Positions 25,552 through 34,656 of a stretch of DNA of 64,000 bases are shown one piece after another. The first letter of the stretch is position 1. Each line of letters opens with the position of its first letter. Under the pieces are notes generated by a model that saw nothing but the letters and a program-made list of their open reading frames with translations, was not told where the DNA came from and searched no databases. The position numbers and the translations under genes are program-made. This DNA is from Aquibacillus saliphilus (GTDB taxonomy: Bacteria; Bacillota; Bacilli; Bacillales; Amphibacillaceae): assembly GCF_020404745.1 (NCBI RefSeq), contig NZ_JAIZAP010000016.1, forward strand, positions 59,114-123,113, given 5' to 3'.

Positions 25552-26484
25552 TTACTCGTCCCCCTTAGTAATTTCCATAAAGATATCTTCCAAATTGGTT
25601 TGTTTTTGTCCAAGTGTTAAAATAGGTATTCCTACCCCAATTGCTTTTTTCAATAATTCTACTTGCTGATCATCGGATCCTTGATAAGATAACTTTAAAA
25701 GTTGTTGATTTTGCTGATCTTGATCAATCTCAAGCACGTTTGAATCGTCTTCGAAGAATGCTATTGCTTGTTCTATATTTTCTTTTACTGTTACCATTAA
25801 TATTTTTTGTGCTTGTAGCTGGTGTTCAATTTGATTAACATTGCCATTTGCAATCAACTTTCCGTTTTCAATAACTCCAAGTTCATCACAGATTTCCGAT
25901 AGCTCTGGGAGAATATGTGATGAGATAATGATTGTCTTATCCATATTTTTAAGCTCGCGCAAGATCCCTCTCATTTCAACTCTTGCACGAGGATCGAGTC
26001 CTGATGCAGGTTCATCTAATATTAATACCTCTGGATCATGGATTAAAGCCCTTGCTAGACAGAGTCGCTGTTTCATCCCTCTTGATAATAAATCTACGTA
26101 GGCATCTGTTTTTTCAGTTAAATTTACAAGCTCCAATAATTGCGGAATAATTGTTTTTCTTTCGCTAGTTGGAATCGAATAACTGGCCCCATAAAAATCC
26201 AAATATTCATGTACCTTAAATTGATCATAGACACCAAAAAAGTCAGGTACATATCCAATATGCTTACGAACTTGTTTTGGATTTTTGGTCACATCAAAGC
26301 CATTTACATATGCCGTTCCTTTAGTTGGAGCTAAAAGCGTTGCTAAAATGGAAAATGTCGTTGATTTACCAGCTCCATTAGGACCAACAAATCCAAACAC
26401 AGTACCTTTATCAATCGTTAAATTAAGATTTTCAAGTGCGGTAAATGAACCATACCGCTTCGTTAAGTTTATTATCTCAATCAT
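25552..26484 (-). CDS. ABC transporter ATP-binding protein, NosF/GldA-like
   Basis: 310 residues: Walker A GPNGAGKST (about residue 35), Q-loop near GYVPDFFGVYDQF, signature LSRGMKQRL (about 134), Walker B VLILDEPASGLDP (about 153) and H-loop in IISSHILPE. A C-terminal domain of about 80 residues with coiled or ferredoxin-like character follows, as in ABC-2 type ATPases. It overlaps the upstream membrane-protein gene by 4 bp (ATGA) and touches the permease gene, so the three form one transport unit. AAGGAGTGA precedes ATG. Confidence 0.92.
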   Translation of the reverse strand: MIEIINLTKRYGSFTALENLNLTIDKGTVFGFVGPNGAGKSTTFSILATLLAPTKGTAYVNGFDVTKNPKQVRKHIGYVPDFFGVYDQFKVHEYLDFYGASYSIPTSERKTIIPQLLELVNLTEKTDAYVDLLSRGMKQRLCLARALIHDPEVLILDEPASGLDPRARVEMRGILRELKNMDKTIIISSHILPELSEICDELGVIENGKLIANGNVNQIEHQLQAQKILMVTVKENIEQAIAFFEDDSNVLEIDQDQQNQQLLKLSYQGSDDQQVELLKKAIGVGIPILTLGQKQTNLEDIFMEITKGDE

Positions 26485-28886
26485 GGGTTTGTCACTCCTT
26501 CAACGGTAACAGTTGGAGCATTAATCATGCCTTCTGAACTTGTGCTAACACGGATTTGGATCGTGTTATCTTTTAGATAGTTACTATCAACATCTTCATC
26601 ATAGACAGCATGATTTTGTTCAATTGATTCATACGTATCTGTTTGACTATTATAAAGAGAATAAGTCGTACCACCGATACGTTCTTGGATTCTTATACCT
26701 AATTGCTCAAGCTGAAAGGATTTTTCACTGAAAGACTTAGGTAGAGCATATGTCAATAAGTAGGAACCAGGTCCTGCGTCAAAGAATGATTCCCCCTGTC
26801 CAATCGCATTGTGATAAATCTGACCTTCAATAATCGACAGTTCAGGCCTATTTATCTCTGATGAAAGAGGTACACTCTCTCCTTCGGGTAATTGAACTGA
26901 AATCGGCTGAGTAAACAATTGAAGATTATCTTCAACGGTTTCATCCCCATTTACAGTTACCGGATATAGAGATTCATCGGTAAAACCGATTAATATAGGT
27001 GTATCAACTTTATTTTCCATCTGGGTTCTAATCGCCACAGAGAGTAATTCAGCCTTTACTTGTTGATCGCTTCGTTGCCCCATTGGACCTTGCTGACCAA
27101 ATAATTGATAGGCTACTTGCTCTGTTGGTTGTTGAAAAAAGGATTGATTAGTAACATCAAAACTAACTTGTTTAGACTGTCCAGCAGCTAATTCTCCAAT
27201 TGCTTTAGAAGTTTGTCCGCTAATCAGATAGACATCGGCTAAATCATAAGGAAAACTGTTGATAATTTGACCTGTAATCGTATCGTTTGCTAGCACTAAA
27301 TCTGATTGAAACTGACCATAATCCCCTGTTGGGTAATCAATTGACACACTCCGTGGAGACCAAAATTCCACATTTTGAAAATGTACATTTGCCTTGTCAC
27401 CTTCAAAATCCACGACTGGTAAAGTAGAAAAAGATTGAGCTCCACCTCGATATTGTTCAACGGCCGGAAATGGACTGAGCTCACTATCTGTAGATAACGT
27501 ATATGTTCCAGATCCTTTCGATAACAGTGAAATCGCTCCATCGCCACTACCGACACCCTGTTCATTAACTGAAATGACAGATACTGTATTCGTTTTCAAA
27601 TTACCAATTCGATCTTTCGCTCCTACGGTATATAATCCAATACTTGATACAATTGCGAGTGCGGGAATGATTATCCATGCCCACTCTCGTTTATCTATTC
27701 TTTTTAAAACAATGTAAAGAATCGGCAGAATTAACAGTAGATACACTACAAATAATAAGGAAAGTGTTGAAATCTTGAAACTTGCTAAGGTTTCAAAAGC
27801 CCTTGAGCTGTTTGCAAGTCCAGGCCCCACACGGGTATTAAAATTATTCATTTTTGGATTAATATTTCCTACGTCGCTACCAAGGCTTTGCCATAAAGGT
27901 TCATTACCCTGCCAATCTGCAAGCGTCGGAAAACCTAAATCATATGTAAATTGGGTAACGAGACCATTACCAAACTCTTTTTCAACAACTAAAGGGGTCT
28001 TATCTTCTTGATACAAGATAGCTCCCGTTTGATCAGTTTCGCCAGTAAAAAGTTCCAAATTACTTGCCTTTAGTGGTTCCTGATATAGTGTGTTAAAACC
28101 TTGAATTTCTTGGACAGTTTCTTTGCCCGTAATCGTTAATGGTAACATGTCGGAAAGACTACCAAACTGTTGCTTGAGACCCGGCTCACTCCCTGTAACA
28201 AGCGATCCACCTTCACTCACCCAGTTTTTAATTGTCATTTGTTTTTTTTCCGGTAATTCAGCAATCGAAAAATCATTGATAACTAGTAAATCAAGAGATT
28301 CAAGCCCTTCCGTCTCATCTGGTAAATCATCGCCATCTAACGCAAGGACTTCTGGGCTATTTCCCATAAATGACGTCAATTTCAAATAATTCAAACTATC
28401 CGGTCGGTCAGTTAGTACACCCATTACCAACTTATTATCCTGGATATATGTTGGTGTTAATTCCAAGCTTGAGTCAATCGATAGCTCCTTGCTCTTTTCC
28501 CAACTACCTTCATATAGATGAAACTGTTGAACCGTTTGATTAGGTCCTTGCCTAAGTACATCCAAACCTTCCATAGCTGGTACTGAAAAAGAAATTGTTT
28601 TCGTTGTCCCAGTTGCAATATCAATCGGTATTACTTTATTTCCAATCGATTCGTAATCACGTGGTATCGTAATAACTAGATCACCAGTAAAATCCTCTTT
28701 ATTATTTGTGATCGTTAAGGTAACAGGATATCCATGCTGCCGCTTCGCTTTTCCATCTAATCCAGCATCTACTTTTATCTCTAGTCTGTCAGCTTGTTCA
28801 GCGTTTGCTATGTAAGTAAAACTAATATTAGAAATAGTAAAAATAAGCAGAACAAATATTCCGATAATTGCAAGTTGTCTTTTCAT
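26481..28886 (-). CDS. Large membrane-anchored auxiliary protein, first gene of the MoxR/vWA operon
   Basis: 801 residues. A signal or anchor helix (about 5-27) is followed by a beta-rich extracytoplasmic region and a glutamine-amidotransferase-like fold (DLLVINDFSIAEL, then WVSEGGSLVTGSEPG). A pair of membrane helices lies in the middle (about 372-393 and 402-420), and another external beta-rich half completes the protein. No catalytic residues could be assigned. The GATase-like domain recalls that in the vWA protein at the other end of the operon, and the ABC genes follow with overlap, so it is likely the auxiliary subunit of the transporter (GldG-like role by analogy). GGGGGGAAAAAC precedes ATG 28886. 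The promoter region lies between this gene and the palindromic repeat at 28954. Confidence 0.7.
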   Translation of the reverse strand: MKRQLAIIGIFVLLIFTISNISFTYIANAEQADRLEIKVDAGLDGKAKRQHGYPVTLTITNNKEDFTGDLVITIPRDYESIGNKVIPIDIATGTTKTISFSVPAMEGLDVLRQGPNQTVQQFHLYEGSWEKSKELSIDSSLELTPTYIQDNKLVMGVLTDRPDSLNYLKLTSFMGNSPEVLALDGDDLPDETEGLESLDLLVINDFSIAELPEKKQMTIKNWVSEGGSLVTGSEPGLKQQFGSLSDMLPLTITGKETVQEIQGFNTLYQEPLKASNLELFTGETDQTGAILYQEDKTPLVVEKEFGNGLVTQFTYDLGFPTLADWQGNEPLWQSLGSDVGNINPKMNNFNTRVGPGLANSSRAFETLASFKISTLSLLFVVYLLLILPILYIVLKRIDKREWAWIIIPALAIVSSIGLYTVGAKDRIGNLKTNTVSVISVNEQGVGSGDGAISLLSKGSGTYTLSTDSELSPFPAVEQYRGGAQSFSTLPVVDFEGDKANVHFQNVEFWSPRSVSIDYPTGDYGQFQSDLVLANDTITGQIINSFPYDLADVYLISGQTSKAIGELAAGQSKQVSFDVTNQSFFQQPTEQVAYQLFGQQGPMGQRSDQQVKAELLSVAIRTQMENKVDTPILIGFTDESLYPVTVNGDETVEDNLQLFTQPISVQLPEGESVPLSSEINRPELSIIEGQIYHNAIGQGESFFDAGPGSYLLTYALPKSFSEKSFQLEQLGIRIQERIGGTTYSLYNSQTDTYESIEQNHAVYDEDVDSNYLKDNTIQIRVSTSSEGMINAPTVTVEGVTNP

Positions 28887-28953
28887 GTTTTTCCCCCCAC
28901 AGCTTTATAATAAATAGACGATTTAACTGAGTAAAAAGTTTCCTTATATTAGC

Positions 28954-29062
28954 CAATTTTATATACTGATTTTTTGCAATTGTCATCCACATATAGTTGT
29001 GATAAATTGTTCCCAAACTATATGTGGATGACAATTACTGCATAAGGTAATTATGAAATTGA
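28954..29062. repeat. Near-palindromic interspersed repeat, copy 3
   Basis: Ends CCAATTTTATA and ATTATGAAATTGA; inner arms AATTGTCATCCACATATAGTT and AAACTATATGTGGATGACAATT pair almost perfectly. It lies 68 bp upstream of the first gene of the eight-gene operon and may contain or displace part of its promoter. See copies at 6610 and 13771. Confidence 0.8.
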
Positions 29063-29183
29063 TACTATATGTAATCCTGAATTCAAATTCACAAACCTAT
29101 TAAAATTGTACCATAAGCTATAGGAAAATTAAGATATTACTTCAATAAAATGGAAATTTTCCATAACTTTCTTACCCTAGAAC

Positions 29184-29309
29184 AAAAGCGCAGGCGCCTA
29201 GCTCACCACCGACAAGCTTAAGACAAGCCTCGGCGTGGTGTTTTTTGCCACAGAGAGGATTGACTTAAGACCTCGAGGTGGTAGGTGCCGGAGCTGGACG
29301 TGGCTAAGC
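29184..29309. repeat. GC-rich imperfect hairpin repeat
   Basis: Begins AAAAGCGCAGGCGCCTAG and ends GTGCCGGAGCTGGACGTGGC; GGCGCCTAGCTCACCACC pairs with GGTGGTAGGTGCC across an internal loop. The GC-rich block is sharply different from the AT-rich surroundings. Shortened relatives occur at 6826 and, less clearly, near 5306 and 16455. Elements of this appearance are common between genes in Bacillaceae; mechanism unknown. Confidence 0.65.
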
Positions 29310-29361
29310 TTATGAATTAATTATCCACAGCAGTCCATTTTATAATTTCCTAGACCATAAC

Positions 29362-29392
29362 AAAAATCGTTTGCTATCAGCAAACGATTTTT
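29362..29392 (-). terminator. Bidirectional terminator hairpin
   Basis: Perfect 14-bp arms AAAAATCGTTTGCT / AGCAAACGATTTTT with an ATC loop. It lies about 170 bp after the methyltransferase stop codon. The A/T ends make it usable from both sides. The 29393-29560 stretch between has no clear gene, only a 43-codon frame without a ribosome binding site. Confidence 0.8.
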
Positions 29393-29560
29393 GTATATGG
29401 AGATAAAAGATAAGCTTTCAGGTACTGTTAAAATAACTTCTATTGACGGGATTATTGATATAAATTTGTTGTTTAATCAATTCCATAATACCTTTTTACC
29501 GCCATCAGGATACAACGATGTGGCTTGATTTTATAATTGTGAAATGGACTCAGTTAACAA

Positions 29561-30766
29561 TTATTTTATCTTCCTAATAAAAACTACCTTAAGATAATCC
29601 CCTTCCTTATACTGTTTAATCGTTTTGAAATCGTCGGGTAATGTAAATGTTTCAATTATCTTGTACTTTTTATTTGTCGCTTTAAAGGCTTTGTCAATAA
29701 AACCTTTAAACTTATCCATACCAAAGCTACTGGCATTTGTCGAAGCAACGATTAAGCCTTGATCGTCTGTAATAGCAATTGTCTCTTTAAGTAAACTTAC
29801 GTAATCTTTAGCCGCACTAAATGTATGTTTTTTTGATCTCGCAAAGCTTGGTGGATCAAGGATAACCATGTCAAAGGAAAGCTTATTTTTAACCGCATAT
29901 TTAAAGTAATTAAAGACATCCATCACTCTTATTTCCTGCTGTTTATCATCAATATTATTGACTTGAAATTGCTCAATTGTTTTTGGTAAGCTTCGGTTAG
30001 CTAAATCGACGCTCGTTGTCTTCTTTGCGCCGCCTAGAGCCGCAAACACTGAAAATGCGCCAGTATATGAGAAAGTGTTCAGCACTGTTTTCCCTTGTGA
30101 ATACTTATCACGAATTATCTTCCTTACTTGTCTTTGATCCAAAAATATTCCCGTCATCGGACCTTCATTCAAATAGACAGCGACGTTGACACCATTTTCT
30201 TTAACAGTAATCGGAAATTCCCCTCGTTCTCCAGCTACAAAATCATCGTCTTCAATGTATTTACCACCGGTATCGAAACGTTTTTTCTGATAAATACCCT
30301 TGAACTCAATTAAATTCTTCAGTGCTTGGATAACAAATTCCTTAAACTGATAAATTCCCTGACTATACCAGTTGAGCACATAATAACCATCATAATATTC
30401 AATCGTCAACCCACCAATACCGTCTCCTTCACCGTTAAAGACACGAAAAGCTGTAGTAGACTTGTCTTGGTAAAATAACCCTCGCTGATCTAGCGCAGTA
30501 CTCAGTTTATTATCAAAAAACTGTTGATCAAATGATTGATGTTCCTTTTGGGTTAAAACCCAGCCGAAGCCTTTATTTTGCCTGCCATAATATCCTCTAC
30601 CAAGAAAATTATTTTTCTCGTCAACTAAGTCGACAATTGTTCCTTCTTCCGTTAATGCTTCACTATTCAAAATTGCTTCTTTAAATATGTGTGGAAAGCC
30701 AGATTTAAATTTATTTGCGAACTTATCTTTTATTTTTAAACGAACCACATTCTGCATCTTGTTCAT
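29561..30766 (-). CDS. 23S rRNA methyltransferase, PUA plus SAM-dependent domain (RlmI/YwbD type)
   Basis: 401 residues. An N-terminal PUA-like domain (about 1-80, starting VVRLKIKDKFANKFKSG) is joined to a Rossmann methyltransferase. SAM motif I is TVLNTFSYTGAFSVFAALGG (about residue 225-244) and the catalytic region reads ILDPPSFARSKKHTF (about 305). This architecture is that of RlmI (m5C) and of Bacillus YwbD, for which m7G activity on 23S rRNA has been reported; which base is modified here cannot be decided from sequence. A weak AGATAGGATG precedes the start; a second ATG three codons on is possible. The SNF2 gene lies 46 bp upstream on the same strand. Confidence 0.88.
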   Translation of the reverse strand: MNKMQNVVRLKIKDKFANKFKSGFPHIFKEAILNSEALTEEGTIVDLVDEKNNFLGRGYYGRQNKGFGWVLTQKEHQSFDQQFFDNKLSTALDQRGLFYQDKSTTAFRVFNGEGDGIGGLTIEYYDGYYVLNWYSQGIYQFKEFVIQALKNLIEFKGIYQKKRFDTGGKYIEDDDFVAGERGEFPITVKENGVNVAVYLNEGPMTGIFLDQRQVRKIIRDKYSQGKTVLNTFSYTGAFSVFAALGGAKKTTSVDLANRSLPKTIEQFQVNNIDDKQQEIRVMDVFNYFKYAVKNKLSFDMVILDPPSFARSKKHTFSAAKDYVSLLKETIAITDDQGLIVASTNASSFGMDKFKGFIDKAFKATNKKYKIIETFTLPDDFKTIKQYKEGDYLKVVFIRKIK

Positions 30767-30812
30767 CCTATCTATTGGTTAATGAGTCTAGCCATATACA
30801 CCCGTTTTACAC

Positions 30813-33800
30813 CTATAACATCAGTATTTCCCTAATGTCTTCTTCGGTAAGCACAGATACTGACTTCTTCTCTTTTGAATCAATAATCTCTTCAATTAAA
30901 TGCCTCTTTTTGTCTTGCAGTTCGTTCATCTTTTCCTCGATTGTACCACGGGCAACAAGCTTGATAACCTTTACCTTATTTGTCTGACCAATCCGGTAAG
31001 CACGGTCGGCTGCTTGTTCCTCGACAGCTGGATTCCACCAAGTATCGTACATAATAACGGTGTCAGCTCCAGTCAGGTTAAGGCCTGTACCTCCAGCCTT
31101 CATCGATATCAGAAACAAATCACGTTCCCCAACATTAAACCTGTTGCATGTTGCTACTCTTTCTTCTGGTGGCGTTTGTCCATCAAGGTAGAAAAATGGA
31201 ATGCCTTTAACCGCTAATTCTCTTCCGATTAGGTCGAGCATTTTCGTAAACTGGGAGAAAATCAATACTCTTCTTCCGGAAAGCTTTGATTCCTCTATTA
31301 TCTGTAGTAGTTGTTCAAATTTGGCTGAGCTTCCTTTATAACCATCAACGAATAAGCTCGGATGACAGCAAATTTGCCGTAATCTGGTCAATCCTGCTAA
31401 GATTCTAATTCGGTTTTTTCCGAGGGTTTCCTTATCAAGGTGCTTCCATGTGTCATGCCGAAGCTTAGCTAAATAGGCTGCGTACAGATTTTTTTGTTCT
31501 GGAAGTAATTCCGTTGATTGTTGTGATTCCGTTTTCCTCGGAAGCTCTAATAGTACGTCTCGCTTTAAGCGACGAAGCAAAAATGGACGAACCCTTCTAG
31601 CAATTGTTTTTTTAGGTAGGTTACTGTAATCCTTCAAACCTTGGAACAATTCAGGAAACACAACATGAAAAATTGACCACAGCTCTTCAAGTGAATTCTC
31701 GACTGGTGTACCTGTCAGCGCAAAGCGGTGATCTGATTGAATTCTCTTTACTGCTCTTGCCGTTTGTGTGATTGGATTTTTAAATGCCTGTGCCTCGTCA
31801 AAAAATACGGTATGGAATGTTTGTTTTTCGTACCAATTAATATCACTACGTAGTAACGGATAAGAGGTAATCACTATGTCAATGTCAGTTACATCCTTCT
31901 GCAAACTTGACCTTTGTATTTGATTACCGTCAAGAACGATAGCTTGCAAAACAGGAGCGAACTTCGAGATTTCACTAAGCCAGTTGTAGGTAACAGAGGA
32001 TGGGCAAACAATCAAGACCGGGAGTTTTTTCTTCCTGATATCTGGAAGTTCTGACAAAATAAACGTGATGCTTTGCAGCGTTTTTCCAAGTCCCATATCA
32101 TCAGCTAGAATACCTCCAAAGCTGAAGCTTGCTAGTGTTTTCATCCAATAATAGCCTTGTTTTTGATAGTCTCGTAAAATTGATGCAACTTCTGTTGGCA
32201 CCTCAAATTCCTTGCTACCTGGATTCTGGATATTTTCCAAGAACTGACGGAACGATTTCTCCACCATCAATGTACCAGTATCTTCAATCGAATCAAGAAG
32301 CTGTAAACTTTGGGCCATTGGTAAGTCAAGACCATTTTCCAGACCCTTATTCTGGACTGGAAGTGCATGGAGGAATTGATTAACTTCTTCAAACTCACTG
32401 GTTTCTAGCGACAATAACGCTCCATTTCGCAACCGATAATACTTCCTTTTTTCCTCTAATGCTTCAAGTAGATCACGGATTTGATCCTCTGGAATCCCAG
32501 CTACTTCAAATTTAAATTCAAGCCAATTGGTTCGTTCCTTTTGGACTCTCACTCTAATTTTTGGACGTGCATTTTCTTTTACAATTCGGTTTCTTATTGC
32601 CGTTGTTGTATAAATTTGAACAAGCTTGTTGAGCTTCGGAACGACATGGTACAAAAATTGATACTCCAGTTCTTCATTATGTAAAAAATAGCCACTTTCA
32701 GTCTTAGCAAACAAGCTATCCTCCATCAACTTTAATATCTCTTCCTCTTTGTCAACATCTCTTAAGATTAAAGAATCTAACTTGACTTCCCGATTTTCTA
32801 GTGGATTAATTACAATATGTTGATAGTGAAACTCCAATCCCGCAAGCAAACGATTATTGACTCGATCCAAGTATAGCTTTGCAACTAATGGTGTCTTGGC
32901 ATACCGTTTGTTCAGGCCACGAGCTATTTTGACGTCACCTAGTTGTTTTAATCCTGGAACAACTTTTTCAAGATATAAATCGACTTGTTCCGGAGCTATC
33001 GGGATTAGATTTGTTGCCTGACCAGCTAGCATTCGTTTTAATTCGGCCAGTCGTTTACTGTTGTGAGCCTGCATTCGAACTATTTTTCCATCATATAAAA
33101 CAGACTGATAGTCACCAAGTACAACCATCCGATCCAATCCATCAATTTTCAATTGATATCCATGACTTTTTGTTTCCAAAAAATGAAACTGCAAAGGAAG
33201 ACCTTCCTCCGTTAACTCAAGACTGTCAAAGGTTTGTCCATCATGCTCCAACCTCACCACTTTCGCACTTTTTAGTAAAGGGACAAGCATTTTCCATGAA
33301 GACGGTGGAATCAATAATATTCGGTCACTAATTGTAGCTCGTGATTCGGTTACTTTGTCCATATTTGTCTTTTCATCGTAATTCACTTGGATAAGCTGCT
33401 GAATCACTGCATCCGATTCAGTTACAAAGCAATGAGTATTTAGGTCATAGGTGAAGGAAGAAGAAAGAATAGATGGCATACCTTCCTTCAATCGCTCTAG
33501 AAATTGGCGGATATTTGGTACTTCGGCAGGTCCAATCTTAACTTCTATTCCTAACAAATTGTGTCCGTTCCCGATCTGGACAAGTTTACACGTAAACACA
33601 GCATCAATTACCTGCCTGTTTTCTAAATGGAGTTGATGGCCACTTGACCGCGTTGACGGTTGATTGAAAAGTGTCAATAAACCATCAGATAACCCCTGAT
33701 TATTGGTGGCACCAAGTTGATATTCACCCGAAATAGCAGAATTTTTTTTAGACATATCGTAGTGGTAAATTGCCAGTAACACAGCTGCAATATGCTGACA

Positions 33801-33998
33801 ATCTTTTTGAAAGCTAGCTAACGAAGGACAGCTACACTTGCTACTGAAACCTCCGTTTGATTTCTGTTCAATTGTGACTTGAAAATCTTCCGTACCTGTA
33901 ACTTTGGCCGCGCATAGATCCTGACTGTAGTGATCAATGGTTACTTTATTTGCACGAAAAAATGACTCACCTTTTTTAAAAGAGACTGTACCGCACAT
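30813..33998 (-). CDS. SWIM-domain SNF2/RapA-type helicase
   Basis: At least 1061 residues. A SWIM zinc finger lies near residue 50-75 (CSCPSL...CQHIAAVLLAIYH), followed by a 500-residue bacterial SNF2-associated region and a full SNF2 ATPase. Its motifs are LADDMGLGKTLQSI (motif I), a DEAQ box in VFFDEAQAFKN, LTGTPVEN, then the helicase C lobe with IFSQFTKMLDLI, MKAGGTGLNLTGAD and QAADRAYRIGQ. Such proteins translocate on duplex DNA and remodel protein-DNA or transcription complexes. The frame stays open for 13 codons upstream to a stop at 34041-34043. The only good ribosome binding site (AAGGAGGGG, 34044-34052) serves an ATC at 34037 or CTG at 34034, so the true start is probably non-canonical and adds 12-13 residues (INIKL-type beginning). 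Confidence 0.9.
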   Translation of the reverse strand: MCGTVSFKKGESFFRANKVTIDHYSQDLCAAKVTGTEDFQVTIEQKSNGGFSSKCSCPSLASFQKDCQHIAAVLLAIYHYDMSKKNSAISGEYQLGATNNQGLSDGLLTLFNQPSTRSSGHQLHLENRQVIDAVFTCKLVQIGNGHNLLGIEVKIGPAEVPNIRQFLERLKEGMPSILSSSFTYDLNTHCFVTESDAVIQQLIQVNYDEKTNMDKVTESRATISDRILLIPPSSWKMLVPLLKSAKVVRLEHDGQTFDSLELTEEGLPLQFHFLETKSHGYQLKIDGLDRMVVLGDYQSVLYDGKIVRMQAHNSKRLAELKRMLAGQATNLIPIAPEQVDLYLEKVVPGLKQLGDVKIARGLNKRYAKTPLVAKLYLDRVNNRLLAGLEFHYQHIVINPLENREVKLDSLILRDVDKEEEILKLMEDSLFAKTESGYFLHNEELEYQFLYHVVPKLNKLVQIYTTTAIRNRIVKENARPKIRVRVQKERTNWLEFKFEVAGIPEDQIRDLLEALEEKRKYYRLRNGALLSLETSEFEEVNQFLHALPVQNKGLENGLDLPMAQSLQLLDSIEDTGTLMVEKSFRQFLENIQNPGSKEFEVPTEVASILRDYQKQGYYWMKTLASFSFGGILADDMGLGKTLQSITFILSELPDIRKKKLPVLIVCPSSVTYNWLSEISKFAPVLQAIVLDGNQIQRSSLQKDVTDIDIVITSYPLLRSDINWYEKQTFHTVFFDEAQAFKNPITQTARAVKRIQSDHRFALTGTPVENSLEELWSIFHVVFPELFQGLKDYSNLPKKTIARRVRPFLLRRLKRDVLLELPRKTESQQSTELLPEQKNLYAAYLAKLRHDTWKHLDKETLGKNRIRILAGLTRLRQICCHPSLFVDGYKGSSAKFEQLLQIIEESKLSGRRVLIFSQFTKMLDLIGRELAVKGIPFFYLDGQTPPEERVATCNRFNVGERDLFLISMKAGGTGLNLTGADTVIMYDTWWNPAVEEQAADRAYRIGQTNKVKVIKLVARGTIEEKMNELQDKKRHLIEEIIDSKEKKSVSVLTEEDIREILML

Positions 33999-34252
33999 TT
34001 GTTTTATGATTTTTGGGTTTAATTTTATATTCAGGATGCCTTACCCCTCCTTAAGGCTCTTCTAAAAATCAAGGGCTTTTTTGTGTAATTTTATTGATTA
34101 CATGAAGTGTACTTATGCAATTTTTTCGCTAAATCCAATAGTACGATTGTATCACAACAATCGGATTTTACTATTTATTGCAGGACTTCGTAGCAATAAT
34201 AGGGAAATATATATAGATAGCTATTAGCTTGTAAGACGTGGAGGTTAAAACA

Positions 34253-34579
34253 ATGACAGTAAAAGCAGAATTAATGACATTAGTTGAGAAGATGAATGCC
34301 AATCCAGAATTCATCAAGGATGAGAAAAACCGAGTATTTCAAGTGAATTTAGCAGAGTCTGGCCCCTTGCAAATCATAATAATTGATGGCCAAGTAAATG
34401 TATTGGAAGGTAGTTCAGACCAGGCAGAAGTAATCTTGAATCTTTCTGATGAGAATTTTTCTAAACTTATAAACGATAACCTCAATACAACAATGGCTTT
34501 TATGAAGGGACAATTAAAAGTTGATGGAAAAGTAGGTTTAGCACTGAAGCTACAGGAGATTGTAACAAAATATCAATAA
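34253..34579 (+). CDS. SCP2 sterol-binding domain protein
   Basis: 108 residues comprising a single SCP2 lipid-binding fold. It contains the core pattern NRVFQVNLAESGPLQIIIIDG, DQAEVILNLSDENF and the C-terminal AFMKGQLKVDGKVGLALKLQ, which forms the lip of the hydrophobic tunnel. Bacterial stand-alone SCP2 proteins bind fatty acids or other lipids; no substrate is known here. The frame starts with GTG 34238, but GGAGGT lies inside that extension and is correctly spaced before ATG 34253, which is taken as start. It is a single gene with its own terminator, divergent from the SNF2 gene. Confidence 0.88.
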   Translation: MTVKAELMTLVEKMNANPEFIKDEKNRVFQVNLAESGPLQIIIIDGQVNVLEGSSDQAEVILNLSDENFSKLINDNLNTTMAFMKGQLKVDGKVGLALKLQEIVTKYQ

Positions 34580-34605
34580 CCACCTTATTCCTATTATTAA
34601 AGAAC

Positions 34606-34645
34606 AAAAGCAGCTAACCCTATTTTATAGAGAAGCTGCTTTTTT
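34606..34645. terminator. Bidirectional terminator between SCP2 and htpX genes
   Basis: AAAAGCAGCT pairs with AGCTGCTTTTT around an 18-nt loop. It serves the convergent SCP2 (plus) and htpX (minus) genes, which end 27 and 12 bp away. Confidence 0.85.
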
Positions 34646-34656
34646 ATTTCTTTCAT

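Noticed and set aside
34053..34082. Plus-strand terminator-like hairpin upstream of the SNF2 gene (AAGGCTCTT...AAGGGCTTTTTT)
   Set aside because: The stem needs G-T pairs, and no plus-strand gene ends before it; it could only act on antisense RNA.
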